The notes under the pieces are model-generated. The model was not told the DNA's origin and made no database searches. It saw nothing but the letters and a program-made list of their open reading frames with translations. A stretch of 64,000 nucleotides of DNA, from contig OY804577.1 of the NCBI GenBank assembly GCA_963680875.1, forward strand, positions 101,133,906 through 101,197,905. The letters run 5' to 3'. A program made the position numbers and the translations under genes. Every line of letters begins with the position of its first letter. Positions within the stretch are counted from its first letter, which is position 1. Below are positions 25,101 to 40,100 of the stretch, one piece after another. This DNA comes from Bathymodiolus brooksi (lineage: Eukaryota; Mollusca; Bivalvia; Mytilida; Modiolidae).

Positions 25101-28100
25101 TAACATTACACAAGAAGGAATATATGTCTCTGTATAATCTTGTCACAGATAATTTTAAAGAGTATGATTTCGATACTGAATATTGCCTTAATATATATAT
25201 CACGCCTCTACTGTGCTTTTTCCAATAAAAAAAATATTGAATATTGATAAATATTTTGTATGTGAAAGCAGAGACATGTCTGATGAAAGCGGTACCTATA
25301 TAATTCTGTTAAAATTAATTATTATTTTGTTCACTTGGAGATAGCATAATATTAGCCCAAATACACATACTTTAAAATGTCGAAATGAAGATTATCAGTA
25401 TTAAAGTAACCGTACGCAGTGCGGTCTTATGTATGGGCACAATGGACAGTTGCCCGGTGGTCACACAAGCAAATGAACCCCATGCTAATCTATGTATGTT
25501 GTATACGGCATAATATTTTATTTTTAAACACTGATTTTGTTGGAAGTATCACTACAAGAAATATATGTTTAATTTTATCGACCATTTATAGTTTTATTTC
25601 TGTGAGTGTTTGTATAGATAGGGGCCTCAGTGCACTGCTTTGACCGGCGCCTATATTGCTGACAAGACGGCCCTGACCTTGCGTCATTCATCATTTACAC
25701 TTCATGAATATATATCGGCTGTACATAGCATGGTATAGGCCAATATTGCTTATGTATGTTGGTTGCATTAATTGATATTTCGTAATAAAACTCTTTTCTT
25801 ATGACTTAAAAGACCATACTTTCATTTTACAGACACCGGCGTCCCTAGTAATACCCCCTTTAGGCTTTATAATGGTTGATACCACCCGCGTACTAGTACT
25901 AGTTAGTCTTCAATGTTTGCACTGCCCCTAGTCCAACAATAAAAGATTCCATACTTTTTTCTCATACTTTTCTATTCTACATTTACTTCATTTAACTTTC
26001 CAATGGATGTCATAGGGGATATCATTTAATTTCAAATACTAATGTCCTCTCTATAGGCCATGCCTACTCATATTATTTTGTGATATTCAACTTTCACTCA
26101 AATATATACTGTGACACACTGGCCAGACAGAAATGCTGTCCTCGCATCTAGGCAATGCCTACTCCATATTAATTTACTGCCCGTGAAATGTGATTAGTAT
26201 GCGAGCTTAAGCGAGCTCTTTATGGTATAAAATGTGTACTTAGGATTTTTTAACAAACATGGTTGAACATACCATCGAAGAAAAAAAAAATTCTACACTT
26301 TGTAAACACCGGTTTCCGTGTAACACACTAACACACTCAATTAATGAAGATCTTCTTCACATAAAGCGCAAAGGTGATCCTTATGTCTCGTACCCTCTCT
26401 CGTACGTCAGATACCACTGAAACCCGGAACCTGTGTGTAATAAAAGTCATTTTGTTAGCTTGTTTTACTTATATTGATATTTGTTAATCTATTAAATCTC
26501 TTCTGACATACTGACAAAAAATTTTGTTTCTACGTGGAAGTTAACTTTTGAGATTTCGTAAGGAACGATAACTCCAATAAAGGAACGACAGCTCGATTGA
26601 ATGAGACTAGATTCGGCCCTAAAAAAAAGTCGTCCCCAATTTATCTCGGCCCAAAAAATCTCGGCACTTTTTGATGCACTGGATGAGCGTGTAATTGCCA
26701 GATAATTTTCAGATGCGCGAGCATTCATGGCGGTGCCGGTTTCATATTAAGCAGTATTTTTCGTGAACCATGATGAAACCCATATCTCCCACTCAACGTT
26801 GTGTGTCGGGTAATGTTTATAAACAGACGTCACCGAAAATACCGGAAGTAACTTCCACGAGACGCACTATTATGGGTTTTTTGCACGAGACGTCTCTGAT
26901 ATGGGTCATCAGCATGGGGGTGAAATTATAGCTAGTTTACCTCCGTCGTTACACATATGCAAAGACTATCATATTAATGCCAAGTATATGATAAATTAAA
27001 ATACAAACCTTGATGCTTAACTTGGTGTGAACGACGCGTGTCTAGGATATCCTTCACCAGGTACACTCAAAGTCCAGCAATAACGTTAAAGTCTTCGAGT
27101 GCAAGAAAACAAAAAGTTAACTAACGAAACAGGTGGAACTCTTTGTCGTAAATATGGAAAATGCACATCATAATGGATAAACGGATCCCAAACTTACACA
27201 GCTGTATGCCTAGATTTTCATTGACTACATGTTATTACTGAAATTATTAGAGATCGTTTCACACTCATTATTGAAGACCCTACAGTGACTGTAAAAGGAA
27301 GAACAGCTAATGCAATGAACAAACAGTAGTAAAGTCTTTGACACCCATAGAAACGATTTCCGCATGAAATGATGTTCGGTTCGTCTTTACCTTCAGTTGT
27401 TTGTAAGAAGATGCATATCTTATTTACGTTATTTGTGTTTGTTTACGCATAGTGGTGTGTCCAACACAAACTGTGTTGTGTTTTTGTTTTGTTTGTCTTC
27501 GTCTTTGTGTACCCTATTTTGCCTGTTTCTCTGGATTGTCCTTTTTTGATTGTCGCATCGGTATTCTCTATCGTTTATTCATTCTTAATAGACAAATGAT
27601 TTGATTGCTGAACAATACATTAGATAGAGCCTTCAACTAAAAGTGTCCGTATTGTAGGTATATGTATTAGTCATGTAATATGTCCATGGTTACTTCCTAA
27701 AATTTCCATTTTCCAACATTTTATCATTTTGTCTGCCATGAAGACTAGTTAGTTGATATTTTTCACCAAATAATATTAATGCAAACGTAGATGTCAAATT
27801 CAGTGCGCACGAAGCGTTTCTTGAAAAACCTGCATCAGGTACGATAGAAATGCCAAATAGTTTAAGCGTTTTAGGAACAAAAACAGAAAAAGCGCCAATT
27901 ATAAGCAGAACCTACATTCTTGGCTATTAGTCTCTTATTTACAGGCATTCACTGATCTTTGAACTCGTCGTGTTTGTCGTTTTAACTTCTGCGAGAGTGT
28001 TTTTTTGGATTGAAGCGATATTAGACACGGTTTTTGTTTGGCCCATTGTTTTGTTTTTGTAATCCGAGATTCATATATCAAACACGTCGGGTTGGAATTC

Positions 28101-31100
28101 CATTTAGGAGATAACTATATTGTATTTGAATATTTCACGGCATCAATTGGAGATTTGATGGCCGCAAATTGAGTTTACTGGCGACGCAACAGCGGAGCCA
28201 GTGAACGGATATTTGAGACCATGAAATCGACAATTGATGCCGTGAAATGTTCAAATACTATACAGTTATCTCCATTCTAATGTAATCATGTGTATAGATG
28301 TGTATTGCTACATTATTGACGAGATGACGTAAGCGGTAATCAGCTAAAATTATAAACAAATATATCATGCTATTTCAACCGTGGAATTGATACCGTGAAA
28401 ATTACACCTTTAAATCGACAATTAATGCCGTGATTTTTTTCAAATACAATACATTTGTCTCCATACTATTGCAATCATGTTCATTGCCATATGATTGACA
28501 AGATGACGTATGCTGTAATCGGCTAAAATATATCAAGATATTTCAACCGTGTAATTGATACCTTGAAAATTACAGCATTGTCCAATCACAAATCACAAAC
28601 AACTACATTAGAATGTTCGATATCAGTCAGCCACATTTATAGCTTTATCCCTCACACCAGTGCTTCAAATTCGTTTGGTTCCCTTCGTTCTCGTATCTGT
28701 ATTCAGCATATTGTGGTTTATCAACGGAATAGCAGGTCGGTGGTTTTCTCCTGGTACTCCGGTGTTCTCCACCAATAAAACAGACCTCCACGAAACAACT
28801 GAAATATTGTTGAAATTGGCGTTAAACACCCATAACCTTAACCCTATCAACAGAATACCTCGTGTCCTTGTGGTTAACTAGTTTGTTGTTCATTACTGAT
28901 TAACTGTATATTCTCAGTGTTATATGACTTTGTTGTTTTAATTTCTAGGTATGACAACAGAGATCCCAGATCCATGTCCGTCTGATATTAATAATAGTAC
29001 AATAGGTAAATACATATCTTACCAGCTCATTCTATCTTTAAACAAGTTATTATTTCATCGTGAACACTGAAAACGCAGCATACGATGTAGTGCAGTGACG
29101 AATCGAGAAAAGACGCTTATTTTTCGAGTTTAATGTACCGGAATACCACACGGCTGAAATTTTCACATATGAAAGAGTATACATCAAAATAACATTTTAG
29201 CCCTGTCGTCGCGTTTTCTCATGGTGTATTTTTTCAGGATAGCGTAACATTTGGGGGTAATCGCATTTTCACATTTCTAAGTATGTTTACTTTGCGATAC
29301 TGTTTTTTTAATATTTGACAAAAATGAAAACTCTTTTCTGATTAAATTGAGACTACTATATCTTATCTTCCATTTGAAATAACAAGGTAAATAAAGAACA
29401 GAAAATTAGCAGTTAGAATTAAGATTATTCTCTGAGAGTCAATTTTCGTGATCTTCCACCACCTTTCAATTCCATTTAAAATTGTTCCACGCTATTTATG
29501 AGGAAAATATAATTCGCTATGAATTGAAACTTTATTTGTAATATTATGTGTGTTAAATTTGTCAATCAAAACTTGAAATTAAACGTTTATCATCTTTTTT
29601 TTAAACTTTACTAGCATTCTGTAAATTTGATACGTACTGAGCATGGTGTCGCTCCCCCGTCTAACACACCCCTGATTACATTGAGTGCAATGCGTGCCGT
29701 TTAAAATGAAATTACTATGAAATTAACTTGTCTCTCAATGAAATAATTTATGTGCTTATTACAAGAATTCAGTTTAATATCTCATTTTATTGTGATGGTT
29801 TTAGTGTAGGAGTTATTTAAAGCAGAATATCAGTTGTTGAAAATAAGCTCCTACAAGGCACAACTAATACAATGACCAAGTCGGAATACTTGTTTAATCC
29901 GGAAAATGTGCAGTCCCGTTAAATTTGCCCACTATTTGGCGATAAAATGTCGAAACACAAGCAATTGGGAATTATGTGTCATTTGTCAAATAAACACACC
30001 CGACAGTTTATCCTGCGCTACAGAGAAGGGAAGAGATACTCTGTTTGATGTGATCAACAAGCGACAAGATGATGTTTATCGTCGCCTGTATGACGAATTT
30101 AATTCTTTGAGCTTGGTTCCTTTAAATGAAATAAAGTATCATAGGTCTTGTTATAAAGCCTATGCAAGTAAAAGCAATTTACAACGGTTTGTCAGCGATG
30201 TTCCAGAATGACGCTTCAGTGTCTACTATGAAGACGCGTTCTAAAACCTTGCCACAAATAAACTGGGACTATTGTAATTTTTGTAGACAAAAGGCTATCA
30301 AGAAAGATAGAAAACTTGAGCGCATTGAAAGTAGTGAACGCGTCAAATACATTTTAAATGCCGCAAGAGGTAAGTTTGATTATGATTTGTTGAGCCTCTT
30401 GACCGTTGACGATGTCCAGGAAAAAGCGCAGTATCATTCGGCATGCATTACAAATTATTTGCTGAAGTGGAAAAAAGAACATAGTGCTGATAATTACTCT
30501 ACAATAAAAAATGAGTCGGAACATGATATTGCATTCAAAAAATTCTTAGACATTTTGCACCATGACCTTTTTGAGAACAAGAAAGCGTTTACTATGTCTT
30601 CCTTGTTAGACAAATTGTGTTCCTTGCTTCCAGAGGGTTTATCGACAAAGTATTCTACTGCCAAATTACAGACACGGCTTCAAAATCATTACGGCGATAC
30701 TATTGTGATCGAAAGTCAAAAGGGACAAGGTCAATCAAATATAGTTTTCAGTAGTTCGATATCAGTTGCTGACGCTATTCGTGCCGCAAGTAAGTTGAAA
30801 GCAGACCTCAAGTTTTCAAGCTTCTACAGCTTCTTTCGTAGATGGCCTGATATGCAGGAAGATCAGATTCTTCATGATGCTGCGAAGGTATTACGTGGCT
30901 CTTTACACGCAGTCGAAATTTCCAAAGATTTCTATCCTTCTTCATCTGATCTGTCTCGTCATAGATCATTACAATTCATTCCGCCTTCTCTTATGACCTT
31001 CCTTTCATGGTTGGTTGATAACAATTGTTTTCATATTGAAAGTGACTACAATGCGTTGTCACACGATACAGCTAGGAAATGTATTGCTGTAGCCGAAATG

Positions 31101-34100
31101 ATAATATCGTTGCACAAAAACAGCTTCACTTCATTTAATTTGGGATTGGCCCTACAACTTTACCACGGGTACGGATCTAAACATTTAATTGAAACCCTTC
31201 ATGCATTTGGTATTTGTGCTTCTTACACTGAAGTGAGACAGTTTTTGACCAGGGCCGCAAACCATGAGATAGCAAAAACTGAAGTGTCTTGCATTCCTTA
31301 CGGGATAAGTCCTAAAACGCTCGGCGGTGACTTTATTCAAGAAGGTGCTGACAACATAGACCTAAATACAGAAACCATAGACGGAAAAAATACTATGCAC
31401 TTTATGGCTCGAGCAGTTTTTCAGGTGGTGCAAGATCATCCACCAACTTCAGAAATCAGTTCAACCAAGATTAAACGAGGTCAAGACCGATCACTTTCCA
31501 TAACAGAGGAAACCACATCATTCATGGCATGTTACTTATTCTGTATTGCACTTCATTTTTCGTTACGTAAATGGTTGTTTCACTTCTAAACCCACAATCT
31601 ATTTCAACTGTCCAATGCATTGTCTGCAAACAAGGGGGGTTGCGTTTTGTAAGATTTCACGTTATTTTTTCTCATTTATTCCTATACATGTTAATCACAT
31701 TTATCTTGCAAATCTTTAATATACATGATATGTAGCAACAAACTAGTTATTTTCATTTTTTTGTCTCTTCAATACTTAAAATTGAGATACGGACTTTGTC
31801 ATTTTTTTGGTGTGAAATCTTCTTAGATGCTTGTTCTTGTTGTCGTAATTTTTTCCTTGTTTCTCTATGAATTTGGTTCAAACTTTCCAGAAAAGATATA
31901 CATATATTGAATTATTCCTATGTATAATTCTAAGAAATGTCAATGACTTGCGGTGAAAATATACGTGCGTTAATATCGATTTGTGAATTTTGTCCCCCCC
32001 CCTTTTTTTTAATTAGGAGCATATTTCAGTTATGTTTTTAAAGTCAGACTTTTGTAACCGCAACAATCTCACTTTCAATGGCTGTCTCAACCATATGTAT
32101 CAAGTACGTTAAGCAGTGGCGAATGCTAGTTAAGATATTTCGGATAATGTATGAAAAAATGAAAATGTCTTCGTTCTTAGATTTGACCTTTGACTCCGGA
32201 TATAGAAAATAGAAAATATGCACCATACTAGAATGCGACGACATGCCTAAATCGATGCAAAATGTCTTTTTCTTCAAAATAATATCCAATGCAGCCGTGT
32301 GGTATTTCGGCCCATTAAATTTTCCATTTTACCTTGATTGTCACTGCACTAATGTGTATGACTGCCTACTAATACAAACTGTACATGTGATGTGTAATAT
32401 GTTGTTAAAGACTGTAAGAATGATAAAGTTGAGGTGCATAATCTAGTAGTTGCTATTAAATTGCAACTTGTAGGGTCAAGATATTTGTGAGATATTTTAT
32501 ATGTTTCTTTATCCGGCTATCTAAAATGCAATTGCATCTAAAAAAAACTGAATCCGCTCACATCTGGCAAATATTAAATTCTTTTTTTTAATTCCGGATT
32601 GTACATCCTTAATTCTGAACCCGTCAGCCCTCTAATCATACATAGGAAACTATTTATTGATATTCAGAAATGATCTTACTCCTTCATAAAACCATAATGA
32701 TATTTTTACATCGTACATCGATGTTCGTCGTTGATTATTCGTTTGAAATGGGACTATTGACGTGACCCAATACTGGATTTTTATTGATATGGTATATCAC
32801 TAGATTAAAAGAAACATACAACATACATCTAATCATTTCAATCAAACTGGAGAAGTGATGGACACGCTTAATTTTCAAACTATTCTACGAGTTAAGCCTT
32901 CCATGCAGTCAATGGTGTTTTTGCTCTTCAACCTTTTACGTAAACATTTGCTCATGGTTCGGTACATTGTGTTTGCTGAAGAATGCTTCTGGGTTGGATT
33001 TTAATAATATTGTAAACCAGCTTAAGTGAAATCGTAACACGCATCTAGCATATCTACATACGGATGGATTGTCCACTACTACATGGAAGGCCATCTTGAA
33101 ATAGAATGAAGGAATGCTGAAGTTATGATGATAATATATTCATTCGTATATCTAAGTTTCCCCTCTACACGCATTGAAAACGGTTCTCATCATATCATCT
33201 ACTAAAATAAACAGCTGGACCAAAAGTTGTTCAATTTCTACATTTGCTAAGTTTCTACACAGAAGTCAGTATTTGTTCCACAGGAACACCAAACACCAAA
33301 GTCACAAACTAATGTAAAAAAGAGAAGGAAAAAAAAACCAAATATTGGAATGGAAATGAATTCAACAGTCTGTGGAAAGAAAAACAAACGGAATCAACTT
33401 AGTAGTAGTACTAATTTTCGATTTAACTGTATTTGTACAATACCTCGACGTTATCAAAAAACGACGTTAGAAATAATTGTTTATCTATTCAGTCGATCAT
33501 CAAAAGTTTAAATATGAATGTGACATCAACTGATCTATCTAATGCTTTTGTTGATAGTTGATGTTGTTAATATAAAATAAATAAACAAATAAGATGTTAA
33601 CGATGAAACGATATTCTCAAGACATACAAGTAAATGTTATGATAAAGTATTTATACTGATTTGAACTATATATTATCATCAAATATATACGGATTGTGTT
33701 CCTGACAATACGTGGAATAGCTATATTCATATATGTTTTATTTGCTTTCTTACAGTGGATATGTGTGAGCCACAATTTGCAAAAGAAAACGACACACATT
33801 CTGGAAACTTCATACTAGACAGTGTCGTATTACGTATAATGATACAAGACAATTGTTTCTGTCGGGTGACGATAGACAATCAAATAGAACCAGTATCAAT
33901 TGGTTTGAGAAAATTCAATGGTCTCACGTCATCAACACCAGTAGAAAATGAATGTGGACTTGTAGTTGACATCAATCATATACCTGATATGTCAACAGGA
34001 AATGCAATAGCTCCAATTGAATGTGTTGTGAACGCTACTGTTCGTAATATACCATTGTTACTAAACAGTACTTTACAGTTTAAATCTAGAATAATAAATG

Positions 34101-37100
34101 GAACATTCACCCGGGGCTACTGTATGCAGATACAACGAGGTAACGCATCATTATTATTTATATATTAGAAATATCAATATTATTATGAACATAGCATACC
34201 TAAACTACATTAATCAGCCATTATAGCACTCACCACCTGCAAAACACAGCAAATCAATTTCTATTGGGTTGTATAAATATAGATTATTACATGGCATTTT
34301 TCATTTCGTACCCTTTATCAGTCCTAGGTCATGATATCAGCCCGAGAACAGATATGCTTAAGGGATGATATATGAACGAGGGCTGTTAAAGGGTATAATA
34401 TGAAAATTGACATGTAATGATATATGTTTATCATATATTTCAACAGAGGAAATAACTGATTTGAACAAAATGTTTAGTGAGTTTTGGATAGAATTAAATA
34501 CATCCAAAATATGTAGGTATAGAACAAGAATTGTATTGTTTTAATATGAAAATCCAATAAATGCACTTTCAATAGTATAAGAGATAAAATTGGCAGTAAT
34601 AATAACTTTCTGTGCAAATATTCAATGAAACAGCTTAATCCGCCGTATTTGTAAAAAAAAACAGTTTTCCAGAAATTACGAACATTGACGGAAAAGCATG
34701 TAATAGCATTCCTAAGGCAGTTAATAAACTTGATTTATCAGCCCTCTCGGGTCATTCTTGTGAGACTGGGTTAAATAAACATGATTCCTCTTATTATTCT
34801 AAACAAAACTCAAAGTTTCATCACAAGTTGAAATGTTACCTATATAAGTATATGATAAACATAATCCATCATCTTAAGTTAAAACAAATAATAATTATTT
34901 ATCAATGCAGTTTTATAATTGTATTATCCATAGACTAACTACGGTCAGGTAAAGGATATGCATTTGGGATGCAACTGCTGGACTGAGTATAAATCAATAT
35001 AATTAGTAAAACACAAAACACAGACACCGTGAGAACAATTCCAAATGATTTGTACAGGCACTTCAAACAAACATGGCGGGTTTAAGCTCCTCCCATCTAA
35101 CTGAATCGAAGAGGCCAAGTTAGTTTTTTTTCCACATGTCAGTAAAATGCCAGTTGTCATTTAGTAACGGTTTAGCTGCTTTCTTGTTAAGAACGCTTAG
35201 GCTTTAGAACCAATATATGTATTCTTCGTGATGCAGAAGTTGTCATATGTATAATATTAGTTCAATTCAAGAGAACATATGACCTTACTAATCATTTAAT
35301 CATTAGATAGACCACAAGGCCAACGTAAGACATAATAGAGGAACAATAATCAGCTTTGAACGGCAATTTAATTGTCAACGACATCTGTTTTCATATGTCT
35401 TCAAAAGCTTGTAAAAGATAAGAAGATTCATGAGGCTAGAGCCTTTAATTTCACATACAGGTATATTGATGACGTTTTATCTATCAATAATTCTAGATTT
35501 GCAGAATTTCTTCCATTGATATATCCTCCAGAGCTGGAAGTTAAAGAGACCACAGATACCGCTTCGTCCGCATCATTTTTGGACTTATACCTCGAATTTG
35601 ACGACAGTGGTCAAATAAGTACTAAAATTTATGATAAACGGGACGACTTCAATTTTAAGATCATAAATTTTCCAAATATGTGCAGCAATATACCAGCTTC
35701 TCCTGCATATCGTGTTTACATCTCGCAATTGATTCGTTATGCAAGGGCCAGTAGCAATTGTTCTAATTTCCTGAAACGTCATCTTCATCTGAGAAACAGG
35801 CTACTGGACCAGGGCTATAAAAAGATTCGCCTTATTCGATCTCTTAGAAAGTTTATATTCCGATACCAAGATCTTGTCGAAATATATTCCGTCTCTGCAG
35901 AAAAGATTATAAACGATCGATTTTCATATAGTGAAAATGTATAAAGATAAGGTTTCAACAAAAATGTCAAAAATATTTGTTTTGTCAATGTGTGACGTAA
36001 AAGTGTTTTTGACATTTACTTCACTGAGTTTGGCGCTGATTTGACAACTGTTTTACCTGTTTTGTTCAAGTATTGTTGTAACTACTGCTATAGTGACAGC
36101 CGGAAACTTTGAGCCGTAATGAAATGGGGAGGTTTGGCGCTTTAAAATCTGATTCAATCCACCATTTCTTTTGAAATGCCTGTACCAAGTCAGGGTCATT
36201 ACGGTTTTCACAGTTTTCCGGTTGTTGACTGATTTTGTCTGTTTATATTCTTATGAGTTTTGACTTTCCTTGTGTTAGATTGTTCGGAGTTCGGTAATTT
36301 TGTTATTACCCTTATGTAGTCAAATCATCGAATACATTTCAACAATATAAACTCGATACGCAGGAGCGGTTAGCATATTCCTATCAAAGTATCAAAAAAA
36401 AGTATAATAGCGCAATTGAAGAAGTCTCTTTGCCATATGGTTTGGTAGAAGGCTAATCATTGATATCAAATATGAGGTAAATGTTTATGTTTTTGTTCGA
36501 TGGCATTTTTTCGCTATCAATATAAATCGGTAGATCTGCATGAATGTGTTTGTGAATGTTGAACGCCAATATGAATTATATATCAGTAGTTTCGGAATCC
36601 GGTGAAACCACCGACTTGTCGCAAGTTAGGAACAAGTTCAATCACATAAAGATGTAGCAAGATGTAGACCCGTGATGAACGTGAATCGAACTCACAACTT
36701 TATTGATGGTACATATACAAAATGTAGTTGATTGCAATGGTAAATGTGAATATAGCTGCCATACGTCAGTTACCCCTAAATATGTATGTCTGCAAGCTGT
36801 CCATAAACAAATGTATATAATACATACACTGTTATTCTACACCAGAGCATATAAAATATAGTAACCATCCCAGTCCATCATCGCATGACAACATTTCAGA
36901 TAGCAGTCTTAGCTCTTCACAAGTTTTACAAATTCATTGTGATGCTCCAACAACACAAAAGACAACCCGCCAGATAATACAATCTGATCCAACGACTGAT
37001 ACTTCAGGTAATGTTGAATATCCAGCATCTACATCTCCACACATGACTGATTCTGAGAAATCAAGTACACCGACAACAACAGGAATTACTACTCCAAAGA

Positions 37101-40100
37101 CAGATACATCTACAAAGGTTGACAATCTAGCAATGACTACAAATCCGACAACAGGTAAGTTTATAATTGTAAATACAGTAAATCATGACATTGCTAAAGA
37201 TAAGTATAAATGAAATACATTTTGAATGTCAATTTTAAATTGGAACTAGGAAGAACTGTTTTAGATACCTAAATCTTATGTCTCCCTTTAATGCGGCCAT
37301 CTGTACAACAACCTATCTCGAAAGACAAAAATGTTATAGCCCGGACAAGAAAATACTATTTAAAAAACAATTATTTGACCTTGAGGTCAAAGGTCAAGGT
37401 CCCATGAAAGTCATTATGGTACGCGGCACACCGCCTTATGGTCATGCACCCACATACCAAATATCATTGACCTATCTCGAAAGACAAAAATGTTATGGCC
37501 CAGAAAAGAAAATATATTTACAAAACAATTATTTGACCTTGAGGTCAAAGATCAAGGCCCACGAAGGTCATTACGGTATGCGACACACTGCCTTATGGTC
37601 ATGTACCCACATACCAAATAAATACTATTTAAGAAACAATTATTTGACCTTGAGGTCAAAGGTCAAGGTCCCACGAAGGTCATTGCGGTATGCGAAACAC
37701 CGCCTTATGGTCATGTACCCACATACCAAATACCATTGACCTATCTCGAAAGACAAAAATATGACCCGGACAAGAAAATACTATTTAAAAAACAATTATT
37801 TGACCTTCAGGTCTAAGGTCAAGGTCCCACGAAGGTCAATGCGGTATGCGAAACACCGCCTTATGGTCATGCACCCACATAGCATATATCATTGACCTAT
37901 CTCGAAAGACAAATATATTATGGCCCGGACAAGAAAATACTATTTTAAAAACAATTATTTGACCTTGAGGTCAAGGTCCCACGAAGGTCATTACGGTATG
38001 CGACACACCGCCTTATGGTCATGCACCCACATACCAAATAAATACTATTTAAAAAACAATTATTTGACCTTGAGGTCAAGGTCCCACGAAGGTCATTACG
38101 ATACGCGACACACCGCCTTATGGTCATGCACCCACATACCAAATATCATTGACCTATCTTGAAAGACAAAAATGTTATGGCCCAGAAAAGAAAATACTAT
38201 TTAAAAAACAATTATTTTACATTGAGGTCAAAGATCAAGGCCCCACGAAGGTCATTACGGTATGCGACACACTGTCGTATGGTCATGCACCCACATACCA
38301 AATAAATACTATTTAAGAAACAATTATTTGACCTTGAGGTCAAAGGTCAAGGTCCGAAGAAGATCATTGCGGTACGCGACACACCGCCTTGTGGTCATGC
38401 ACCCACATACCAAATATCATTGACCTATCTCGAAAGACAAAAATATTATGGCCCTGACAAGAAAATATATTTAAGAAACAATTATTTGACCTTGAGGTCA
38501 AAGATCAAGGCCCACGAAGGTCATTATGGTCATGTACCCACATACCAAATAAATAAGTTTAAAATTCACTTGTAATATTATCTACCACTTTAATGATACC
38601 TCTTTCCGATTGAATCCAGGGCAAAGTACAAAAACTTTAATATGTGTACTTGTAAACTAAAATATCAATAGTCGGGCATTATACCCCATGTCTATATTCT
38701 GTTCATTATGAACTTCAACATGCTAAAAACACAAGGTACTCAGTATAATAATATTCGCTTGCTACTCTTTGGTTATTTAATCATTGATTTTTAGTATTTC
38801 AGTGTTCGTTGGCCGATGTGTCGGAGAATGCAAACCTCATTTGCGGTATATTATCATCTCTTCGATGGAAGTAGATGAGGTAGATGTATGCTTAGACCTA
38901 GGTAGGATCAAACTAAGCACATAAAATTCACTCACTAGAATATAACATGTTCATAAAATATTTCTTCTTTAGACAAAAATTCAATATTTCCCAGCATAAA
39001 TATACATTATGTAATTAAAACATTTTGCTTTGCATGTTTGCTGTTAAATTCATTTCCAAAAAGTTAAATTTCTATATGCTCAATACATATACATGTATGC
39101 ACTATATACACAGGCTGAGAAACGTGTTTTATGTCTATCTTGATTTGACTTACTGGACAAGATAACATTGAAGCCATATTTTTATTGACGATCTGGTCAA
39201 GTTGTCTTTTGAGCTTGCAATGTGGATATCGGAGTGGTGGGTGTTCGAATCTCGTTGAAGGCAACACAAAATATTGTCGGCTTGTAAAAGTTTAATTCTT
39301 GCACTGTTTGGTTTATTTTTTCGTATATAGATATCAAATGTATTACATATAATGCTATCTTTTTGTGAATCAACGTATAGTTTTGATATATTTTCAATAA
39401 TAATTTTATTAACTTTTTCAGATCAAACAGCCTATATTGTAGTCAGTGCATGTTCTAGTACAGTTGCCATAATACTTCTGGTAGTCTTAGTTGTGACATG
39501 TATAAGGTTTGTATATTTATAATTACTAAAATAAACAGTGGCTGATATATAGTACACCTATTTTGATATGACAATGTTAATGGTCGCTTGCATGCCATTC
39601 TCATCATAAATGTATTTAAATATTTATCATGTACCTTCTGATTTCAGATTAAAATGGAATTTACGTGCCAACATAAACTATGTCACGATCACAACACATA
39701 TTAAGAAATCTTCATGAAAAAAAATGAGAAATATTCTATGTTTGCACACATTATTACTGTGATTGAAACCATTACTGCACTTAGATGACCACGTTCAAAG
39801 TTTTCATTTTTGTGTGGAACGGAAATCTAAGTAGACTGATGCTACTGAATACTATGTAGCATTCTGTACATGAACATTCAGGCGAGCGATGCATCCTCAA
39901 GAGAGTTTCTAGATGTACCTTTTTTTCTTTAGAAATGCCTGTACCAAGACAGGGTCATTACGGTTTTCACAGTTTTCCGGTTTTTGACTGATTTTGTCTG
40001 TTTATATATTTATGAGTTTTGACTTTCCCTTTGGAAGATTATTCGGAGTTCGGTAATTTTGTTATTACCCTTATTTACAAATATACTTATTACGCTCATA

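Larger units (their letters stand above)
1..29705. repeat. Tandem segmental unit 1 (complete length, left edge arbitrary)
   Basis: The first bases of the window recur at 29706 and again at 55830, and the same order of landmarks follows each time: transposon ORF, ectodomain exon, RT fragment, stalk exon, TGACCT array, TM exon, tail exon, SINE, signal-peptide exon, E2. The E3-to-E3 distance from unit 1 to unit 2 is 29.8 kb. Unit 1 is longer than unit 2 mainly because of blocks at about 18480-21905, 23263-26171 and 26200-26748, a larger TGACCT array and a MITE. The true duplication breakpoint cannot be placed, because homology is continuous across the chosen boundary. Confidence 0.95.

Noticed and set aside
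28660..28881. 73-codon frame with hydrophobic start resembling a signal peptide
   Set aside because: It is the reverse complement of the common SINE body; the opposite strand gives a matching frame at other SINE copies.
37278..37739. 153-codon frame similar to the one above
   Set aside because: Same array artefact in unit 2; it lies in intron 4 of gene B.
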